This document shows positions 58,765 to 64,000 of a stretch of 64,000 nt of DNA, piece by piece. This stretch comes from Ensifer sp. USDA 6670. GTDB taxonomy: Bacteria > Pseudomonadota > Alphaproteobacteria > Rhizobiales > Rhizobiaceae. The notes below the pieces were generated by a model, which ran no database searches, was not told where the DNA came from, and saw only the letters and a list, made by a program, of their open reading frames with translations. The DNA lies in assembly GCA_000421085.1 (NCBI GenBank), contig ATWE01000001.1, positions 558,001 through 622,000 of the forward strand, in the 5' to 3' direction. The first letter of the stretch is position 1. Every line of letters starts with the position of its first letter. A program made the position numbers and the translations under genes.

Positions 58765-59907
58765 ATGACGACCTTGCCGGCCTTTCGCCTCGAGACGCAT
58801 TTCTCGCGCTGGGAGTTCACGGCGCGCCACCACATGACCGCGAGCGACAGCGAAACCATGTCGATGGCCGAACTTCTTTCGCTTGCCGACGACGCCGATC
58901 GCGACGCCTGGGAACGCCTGACGCTCGGCTATACCGAGACCTACGGCGCTCCGGCGCTCCGTGCGGCGATCGCCGCGACCTATGAGGGGCTCGAGCCGGA
59001 AGACATCCTCTGCTTCGCCGGTGCCGAGGAGGGGCTCTATTGCGCCATGCTGGCTCTGCTCGGTCCCGAGGACCATGCCATCGTCACGGTGCCGAATTAC
59101 CAGTCGATGGAGACGCTTCCGGTCACGATCGCCGCGTCGGTGAGCGGTGTTGCACTCCGTCCCGAGAACAATTGGCAGCTCGATATCGCCGATGTACGGG
59201 CGGCGCTGCAGCCGAATACGAAGCTGATCGCGGTCAATTTCCCCAATAACCCGACGGGCGCTGTCGCCGAGCCGTCGGCCTTTCGCGCGCTCGCGGCACT
59301 CTGCACCGAGCGCGGCATTCATCTTTTCAGCGATGAAGTCTATCGAGGGCTGGAGCGCGACGAGGAGAAGCGCCTGCCGCAGGCGGCCGAACTCTTCGAC
59401 CGCGGTGTTTCGCTCAACGTCATGTCCAAGGCCTATGGCCTCCCGGGTCTTCGGATCGGCTGGATCGCCTGCCGCGACCACGCGCTTCTCCAGCGCATGG
59501 AGGGCATGAAGCACTACCTCTCCATCTGCAATTCGCGGCCATCGGAGGTGCTGGCGACCATCGCGCTGAAGTCCCGCCATCGGATTCTCGGACACAATCG
59601 CACCCTCTGCAGCCGGAATCTCGAAAAACTCGGCGCCTTCTTCGCCCAGTTTGCAGATATCTACGAGTGGCAGGCGCCGGACGGCGGCTGCGTCGGCTTC
59701 GCCCGCTATCGCGGGCCGGGCGGTGTGGAGGAACATTGCCGGCGCCTTGTCGAGGAATCCGGCGTGCTGTTGCTTCCTTCGAGCCTATTCGTCTCCGATC
59801 TACTGCCGGTCGCGCAGGATCGCTTCCGCGTCGGATTCGGCCGCAAGAACATCGAAGAGGGGCTCGAAGCCTGGCGCAATCATCTGCGACGGGCGGGCGT
59901 GAGGTGA
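58765..59907 (+). CDS. PLP-dependent aminotransferase, class I/II
   Basis: A 380-residue fold-type I enzyme with AAGGGAAGAACG before ATG 58765. TETYGAPALRAAIAATYEGL, NFPNNPTGAVAEPSAFRALA (the family's NNPTG), HLFSDEVYRGLERDE (Asp to the PLP nitrogen, Tyr) and MSKAYGLPGLRIGW with the Schiff-base Lys, then the RVGFGRKNIEEGL end with the substrate Arg. All key residues are present. It resembles the capreomycidine-synthase/aspartate-aminotransferase-like group of unclear substrate. It is likely controlled by the YheO-type regulator encoded before it. Confidence 0.88.
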   Translation: MTTLPAFRLETHFSRWEFTARHHMTASDSETMSMAELLSLADDADRDAWERLTLGYTETYGAPALRAAIAATYEGLEPEDILCFAGAEEGLYCAMLALLGPEDHAIVTVPNYQSMETLPVTIAASVSGVALRPENNWQLDIADVRAALQPNTKLIAVNFPNNPTGAVAEPSAFRALAALCTERGIHLFSDEVYRGLERDEEKRLPQAAELFDRGVSLNVMSKAYGLPGLRIGWIACRDHALLQRMEGMKHYLSICNSRPSEVLATIALKSRHRILGHNRTLCSRNLEKLGAFFAQFADIYEWQAPDGGCVGFARYRGPGGVEEHCRRLVEESGVLLLPSSLFVSDLLPVAQDRFRVGFGRKNIEEGLEAWRNHLRRAGVR

Positions 59908-60020
59908 TCAGCGGGGATGGCGACCGCCGATTGTACATGTTAACGACGCGCAACCGTTGCGTGTCGCAGATGAGCGATTGAATGCGATGCGCCGCGCCAT
60001 GGAGACAACTGCCTCGCAAT

Positions 60021-60806
60021 ATGCATTATAGACCCGAGATCGACGGGCTGCGCGCCGTCGCGGTAATACCCGTCCTGCTGTTTCATGCCGGTTTCGGCTT
60101 TATCTCCGGCGGTTTCGCGGGAGTCGACGTTTTCTTTGTGATCAGCGGCTTTCTGATCACGAGCCTCATTCACCAGGAGATCCGCGGTGGCGCATTCAGG
60201 GCCGTCGCTTTCTATGAGCGTCGCGCACGGCGCCTCGCGCCCGCGTTCCTGTTCGTCTGTGTGGCCTCTATTCCCTTCGCGCTCATGTGGATGCTGCCGA
60301 AGGAATTGAACGAATTCGGCAAGAGCCTCTACGCGGCGAACCTGCTCGCGGCCAATTTCTTTTTCTGGGACCAGACGAACTATTTCACGCCCGACACCGA
60401 TCTCATGCCGCTGCTTCACACCTGGTCCCTGGCGGTCGAGGAGCAGTTTTACATCGTGTTTCCCTTGCTTCTGCTGTCGCTGCGCCGCCTCTCGGAGGCG
60501 ACCGGGCTCAAGGTGATCGTCGCGGTGACGGTTCTGAGCTTCGGCGCGACCCAGCTCGTCGCGCGCATCGATCCGGCGGCTAACTTCTATCTCCTGCCCA
60601 GTCGCTTTTGGGAGCTCGGCGCCGCGCTTCAGTTCTACCAGCTATTTGCGAATGCGGCGGAATATGGCTGCACCGCGGAGCGCGGCCGGCCCGGGGCGCC
60701 TTTGCGCGGGATTTGCGATCTCGCCGAAAAGGTCGCTTCGGTGAGCGGCAGCGCGAGCGATGTCCCGCCGGCGCATATGCGCACTCACTCTGGTCCCGTG
60801 GAATAG
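60021..60806 (+). pseudogene. OafA/YrhL-type acyltransferase, truncated
   Basis: A start at ATG 60021 (MHYRPEIDGLRAVAVIPVLL) and the segments VDVFFVISGFLITSLI, YERRARRLAPAFLFV and HTWSLAVEEQFYIVFPLLLL are the N-terminal half of acyltransferase-3 membrane enzymes. After PSRFWELGAAL (about residue 195) the family sequence stops and is replaced by a non-membrane, Arg/Ala/Gly-rich tail to 60806. Full-length members have 350-650 residues with more helices. So about half of the membrane part and any SGNH domain are missing. The end lies 44 bases from the end of the bmt gene, and the missing part was probably lost by deletion. Confidence 0.7.
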
Positions 60807-60849
60807 GACAGCTCCGGCTTCTGCCGCCGGAGCTTCCGCAAGCATTATC

Positions 60850-61863
60850 TTACGCGCGCCGACGGCGCTCTCGGGCCGGAGCGGCGGGGCCTTCATTTGC
60901 CGATTTGTTGCGCAACGGTCCGATCTTCTCGACGATCGTTTCGAGCGTGGGGCGCTCGCCCCTGGTGTGATTGTCGATCGCAAGCCGCATCGCGGCTAGA
61001 TGGTTGCAGGAGGTGCCGCAACAGCCGCCGATGATCCTGGCGCCGGCGTCGACGGCCAGCCGGGCATATTCCGCCATCAACGGCGGAGTGCCGGAATAGT
61101 GGATCTCCGATCCGCGGAATTCTGGAATGCCGCAATTGCCCTTGACGACGATCGTAGCCTCCGGGCTTGCAGCCGTCATGTCGAGCAGCGAGGAAAGGAT
61201 GTCGGAAGCCCCAACGCCGCAATTGGCGCCGACGGCAACCGGACCTTCGCCGATATCGGCGGCGACGCCGTGAATGTCTTTCGGGTGCAGGCCCATCATC
61301 GTCTTGCCGGCGGTGTCGAAGGAGCCGGTGTAGACATAGGGAAGGCCGACCTTCGCCGCGGCTTCGGCGGCCGCACGAATTTCGTCCGGAGAGGACATGG
61401 TCTCGATCCAGGCGACCTCCGCACCGCCGGCTTTCAGGCCCTCGATCTGTTCGACAAAGGCCGCGACCGCGTCCTCATAGGAGAGGGCGCCGAGCGGTAT
61501 CAGCAGTTCGCCAGTCGGGCCGACGGATCCAGCCGTGATGACCTTTCGCGGCGCCTGGTCGGCGACAGCGCGCGCTATTTCTGCGGCCCGCTTGTTGAGC
61601 TGATGGACCCGGTTTTCGGCCTGATGAAGCTTCAACCGGTGGCGTGTGCCGCCAAAGGAATTGGTGAGAATGATGTCGGCTCCTGCATCCACGAAGTCCT
61701 GATGCAGCTTGGTGATGTTGTCCGGCTTGGTCTCGTTCCAGATCTCCGGCGCCTCGCCCGCTTCAAGCCCCATGGCGAAGAGCGACGTGCCTGTGGCTCC
61801 ATCGGCAAGCAGGACGCCCTTCTGGGCGAGGAGATCGGACAGGGCATGGGCTGCAACGGACAT
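60850..61863 (-). CDS. bmt: Betaine-homocysteine S-methyltransferase
   Basis: A 337-residue enzyme, start ATG 61863 (MSVAAHALSD); an upstream in-frame ATG lies beyond the palindrome at 61899 and is unlikely. LLADGATGTSLFAMGLEAGE, TNSFGGTRHRLKLHQ and AGSVGPTGELLIPLGAL are the homocysteine-binding barrel motifs. GANCGVGAS with C215 and GGCCGTSCNH with C281 and C282 supply the three zinc-ligand Cys. It transfers one methyl from glycine betaine to homocysteine, giving methionine and dimethylglycine, as the rhizobial Bmt does. The C-terminus ends in a basic stretch (RERRRRA). It is regulated by a palindrome at 61899 (inference). Confidence 0.9.
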   Translation of the reverse strand: MSVAAHALSDLLAQKGVLLADGATGTSLFAMGLEAGEAPEIWNETKPDNITKLHQDFVDAGADIILTNSFGGTRHRLKLHQAENRVHQLNKRAAEIARAVADQAPRKVITAGSVGPTGELLIPLGALSYEDAVAAFVEQIEGLKAGGAEVAWIETMSSPDEIRAAAEAAAKVGLPYVYTGSFDTAGKTMMGLHPKDIHGVAADIGEGPVAVGANCGVGASDILSSLLDMTAASPEATIVVKGNCGIPEFRGSEIHYSGTPPLMAEYARLAVDAGARIIGGCCGTSCNHLAAMRLAIDNHTRGERPTLETIVEKIGPLRNKSANEGPAAPARERRRRA

Positions 61864-61898
61864 CGGATTTTCCCGGCTGAATGAAACTGCAATAAGAT

Positions 61899-61914
61899 AT
61901 AAAGATATCTTTAT
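61899..61914. promoter_or_regulatory. Perfect 16-bp palindrome, candidate SahR-type operator
   Basis: ATAAAGATATCTTTAT (61899-61914) lies 36 bases upstream of the bmt start codon. The pattern with a central GATATC resembles sites of the ArsR-family regulator SahR that senses S-adenosylhomocysteine and controls methionine-cycle genes in Proteobacteria (from memory). Confidence 0.6.
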
Positions 61915-61938
61915 GTGTTGGCAACAGAATTGCACCGA

Positions 61939-62787
61939 TTAGCGCGGCAATTCATCCGCAAGCAGCCCGGCTAGATCGGTTGCGGGCTTATCCGCACGGG
62001 CGTGCAGACGCAGGCTGAATTCCGCCGGCGGCAGGGATGGCAAGCCGAGATGGGCAGGAGCGTGCTCGATGCCAGTGTCGAGAAATCGTCCCGTCCGGGT
62101 AGTAACGGCGATGCTGCTCAAGACAGCCGCGCGTAAGCCCGACAGGCTGGGGCTCGTTGCCGCGATCCGAAAGCGCCGGCCGGTTCTCTCGAGGGCCGAT
62201 ATGGCGGCGGCGCGGAAGCCGCAAGGCGGATCGAGCACCGCGAGGGGCAGTTCCTCTTCTTCCGTTGCCAAGCCCCTGTCGGAGCAGAGCCAAAGCATCT
62301 GTTCGCGGAGCACGAGCACTTCGTCATCTGCAGCCGCCTGCCGCATGGCAAGAAGAATGTCGACCTGGCCCTGATCGAAGGCGGCCGTCAATTCTCTCGA
62401 CCGGCCGATCCTCAGATCCAGGCGAATGCGCGGATGGGAGCGCGCGAAGCGGCGCAGCAGTCCGGGCAGCATCGTATCGGCAAAGTCCTGAGTGCTGCCG
62501 AGGGAGATCCGTCCATCGGCGCGCGCGCCCCTGAGGCTGAGCCATGCGTCGCGATGCGCATCCAAAATGCGCCGGGCATGCGCGGCGAACTCCTCTCCCA
62601 CGGGCGTGAGCACGCGTCCGCGTCCGGCGGGCGCAAGGAGGCGCTCGCCGATCAGCGCTTCCAACCGCTGCATTTGCGCCGTCACGGCGGAGGGCGAACG
62701 GTTGACGGCCATTGCCGCTCTTGCAAGCGAACCACCCTCGGCGAAGGCGAGAAAAGTGCGTAGCAGCTCGGGATCGATCGGACTCAT
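61939..62787 (-). CDS. LysR-family transcription regulator
   Basis: A 282-residue regulator: LLRTFLAFAEGGSLARAAMA, NRSPSAVTAQMQRLEALIGE as recognition helix, then an effector domain (GRISLGSTQDFADTMLPGLL). It is divergent to the tautomerase-family gene at 62888 with a 100-base promoter region between them, and its likely target is that gene. It also lies upstream of bmt in the same direction with only 75 bases between, where the 16-bp palindrome is located. Confidence 0.88.
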   Translation of the reverse strand: MSPIDPELLRTFLAFAEGGSLARAAMAVNRSPSAVTAQMQRLEALIGERLLAPAGRGRVLTPVGEEFAAHARRILDAHRDAWLSLRGARADGRISLGSTQDFADTMLPGLLRRFARSHPRIRLDLRIGRSRELTAAFDQGQVDILLAMRQAAADDEVLVLREQMLWLCSDRGLATEEEELPLAVLDPPCGFRAAAISALERTGRRFRIAATSPSLSGLRAAVLSSIAVTTRTGRFLDTGIEHAPAHLGLPSLPPAEFSLRLHARADKPATDLAGLLADELPR

Positions 62788-62887
62788 ACTTCGATGCTAC
62801 AGAAGCATTGGTGCAAAACAATTCAATTTTTTTGATGTGGCAGCGATGGCAGATTGAAGAGGTGTTATTTCGAGAAAGGAACCCATG

Positions 62888-63292
62888 ATGCCCATCATCA
62901 ACATCAGCGTTACCGGACAGCCGGAGCCGGAGCTTTCGGCCAAAATAGCGGCAAAGGTAGGCGACCTCACGCAGTCGCATCTTCGCAAGGACCCCTCAGT
63001 GACGGCGGTCGTCGTCAGTTATGTCGATCCGCGGCATTGGTTCGCCGGTGGAAAGTCGCTCGCATCACAACAGACCAGCAGTTTCTGGCTCGACATCAAG
63101 GTTGTCGACGGCACCAATACGAAACAGGAACTTGGCGCCTATATCGAAGCGATCTTTGCGGCCTTCGAGGATATTCTCGGGAAGGTCCATCCCGAGAGCT
63201 ACGTGCTCGTGCATGAGGTACCGGCGGCAGCCTATGGCTATGGAGGCAAGACGCAGGAGTTCCGATACATCAGCGGAAGGCTGGCTGGCTGA
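62888..63292 (+). CDS. Tautomerase-superfamily protein
   Basis: A 134-residue protein. I choose ATG 62888 over 62885 because it places Pro as residue 2 (MPIINISVTG), the catalytic N-terminal Pro of tautomerases after Met removal. Two related beta-alpha-beta halves follow (KIAAKVGDLTQSHLRKDPSV and KQELGAYIEAIFAAFEDILG), so it is the fused, double-length form. AYGYGGKTQEF ends the fold. It is divergent from a LysR gene, the usual setting of such inducible enzymes. The substrate is unknown. Confidence 0.8.
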   Translation: MPIINISVTGQPEPELSAKIAAKVGDLTQSHLRKDPSVTAVVVSYVDPRHWFAGGKSLASQQTSSFWLDIKVVDGTNTKQELGAYIEAIFAAFEDILGKVHPESYVLVHEVPAAAYGYGGKTQEFRYISGRLAG

Positions 63293-63334
63293 GGCCCCGC
63301 GGGAAGGGCGCCCATGGGCGCCCCGCAAAGCCAA

Positions 63335-64000
63335 TCAAGCCGCCTGCCGGTCGGTATGCTGCACGGGCGTCACCATGGCGGAGATGATCATCTGCAGGTC
63401 GATCGCGCCGATCGGGCGGCCGTTGGCGTCGACGATGTGCGCGTTGCTTATTTGCGCGCCGGTCATGGTGCGGGCCGCGGCTTCGAGCACGGTGCCTGCG
63501 GCGAGCGGCAGGCCTTCCGGATTGCCGGAGAGCGGCCGCATGATGGTTTCCACGTTGACCACCCGCCCGCGGTTCACTTCCTTCACAAAGGCCGTTATGT
63601 AGTCGTCGGCCGGCGAGAGCACGATTTCCTGGCCGGTTCCCTGCTGCACGACGCGGCCGTCGCGCAGGATGGCGATCTTGTCGCCGAGCCTCAGGGCCTC
63701 GTCGAGATCGTGGGTGATGAAGACCACCGTCTTCTTCAACTCCTTCTGCAGTTCGAGCAGCACCGACTGCATGTCGACGCGTATCAGCGGATCGAGTGCC
63801 GAATAGGCTTCGTCCATCAGCAGGATGTCGGCGTCGTTTGTAAGCGCGCGGGCAAGGCCGACGCGCTGCTGCATGCCGCCGGAAAGCTGGTTCGGATAGT
63901 GCTTCTCGAAGCCCTGAAGACCGACGCGCTCGATCCAGCCAAGCGCACGCTTCTCGCTCTCGCGCCGGTCCACGCCCTGGATCTCCAGACCGTAGATGGT
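63335..64000 (-). CDS. Betaine/choline-type ABC transporter ATPase, C-terminal part
   Basis: The gene enters from the right edge; the last 222 residues are visible. QLSGGMQQRVGLARALTNDA is the ABC signature, DILLMDEAYSALDPLIRVDM the Walker B with the ProV/OpuAA-type SALDPLIR, and VVFITHDLDEAL the switch His. The C-terminal ~95 residues (VVNVETIMRPLSG, GAQISNAHIVDANGRPIGAI) are a CBS-like pair. This is the ATPase of a quaternary-amine importer of the ProV/ChoV type. Glycine betaine, choline or proline betaine is the probable substrate. Walker A and the partner genes lie outside the window. Confidence 0.88.
   Translation of the reverse strand, partial: TIYGLEIQGVDRRESEKRALGWIERVGLQGFEKHYPNQLSGGMQQRVGLARALTNDADILLMDEAYSALDPLIRVDMQSVLLELQKELKKTVVFITHDLDEALRLGDKIAILRDGRVVQQGTGQEIVLSPADDYITAFVKEVNRGRVVNVETIMRPLSGNPEGLPLAAGTVLEAAARTMTGAQISNAHIVDANGRPIGAIDLQMIISAMVTPVQHTDRQAA

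Overview
The window looks like a chromosomal segment of a nitrogen-fixing alphaproteobacterium of the Sinorhizobium/Ensifer type. The support is high-GC codon use, Rhizobiales-restricted families (BA14K, DUF1515, DUF1127 pairs, DmeRF), a rhizobial two-palindrome intergenic mosaic repeat, and a betaine-homocysteine methyltransferase of the rhizobial Bmt kind. No rRNA, tRNA or CRISPR array was found.

Bases 1 to about 19,400 are the late half of a short-tailed (podovirus-like) prophage, nearly all on the + strand: scaffold C-terminus, SU10-like capsid protein, a frameshifted GH104 muramidase, connector/adaptor proteins, nozzle-like protein, GNAT acetyltransferase, S74-tailed protein, tail lysozyme, tail fibre and assembly protein, a reverse-strand glycosyltransferase, endolysin, nested Rz/Rz1-like spanins and a DUF1515 protein. 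Between 2,870 and 8,847 the locus carries a decayed duplication. Two proteins with different N-termini but related zinc-protease-like C-termini (HETGH and HEAGH) sit between adaptor genes, with gene remnants and three copies of a terminator-plus-leader cassette around them. The left end and any integrase lie outside the window.

Bases 19,400 to 39,100 hold ordinary chromosomal genes: twin lipoproteins, an SLC13-type permease, DUF924 and GFA proteins, a large MscS channel, a TerC-family protein, a three-unit mosaic repeat, a DHFR-fold protein, a class III cyclase with DUF5939, two RTX-type secreted proteins (one with 111-residue tandem repeats), a two-receiver response regulator and an Omp25/31-like porin.

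Bases 39,100 to 46,100 hold a GATase1-AraC (GlxA/GbdR-type) regulator with a cluster of GTCGCA boxes upstream, the dmeRF cobalt/nickel efflux pair, a YdeI-like protein, a secreted alpha/beta hydrolase, two DUF1127-type small proteins, a LysR regulator and a CPT-like kinase.

Bases 46,098 to 57,178 are the most notable part: an apparently complete corrinoid-dependent methyl-transfer module. It has a non-pyrrolysine MttB-family methyltransferase, a corrinoid protein with an acidic N-terminus, a pterin-binding methyltransferase, a MetF-like reductase with a separate MTHFR_C (MetV-like) partner, an ASKHA ferredoxin-type corrinoid reactivase, DUF1638, a PF13769 protein, a phasin-like protein and a 4Fe-4S protein. 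The likely job (inference) is demethylation of a quaternary amine such as glycine or proline betaine and oxidation of the methyl group through folate. The GbdR-like regulator, Bmt at 60,850 and a betaine/choline ABC ATPase at the right edge fit a betaine-catabolism neighbourhood. The rest (57,252 to 60,806) holds a phosphodiester glycosidase, a YheO-type regulator, an aminotransferase and a truncated acyltransferase.
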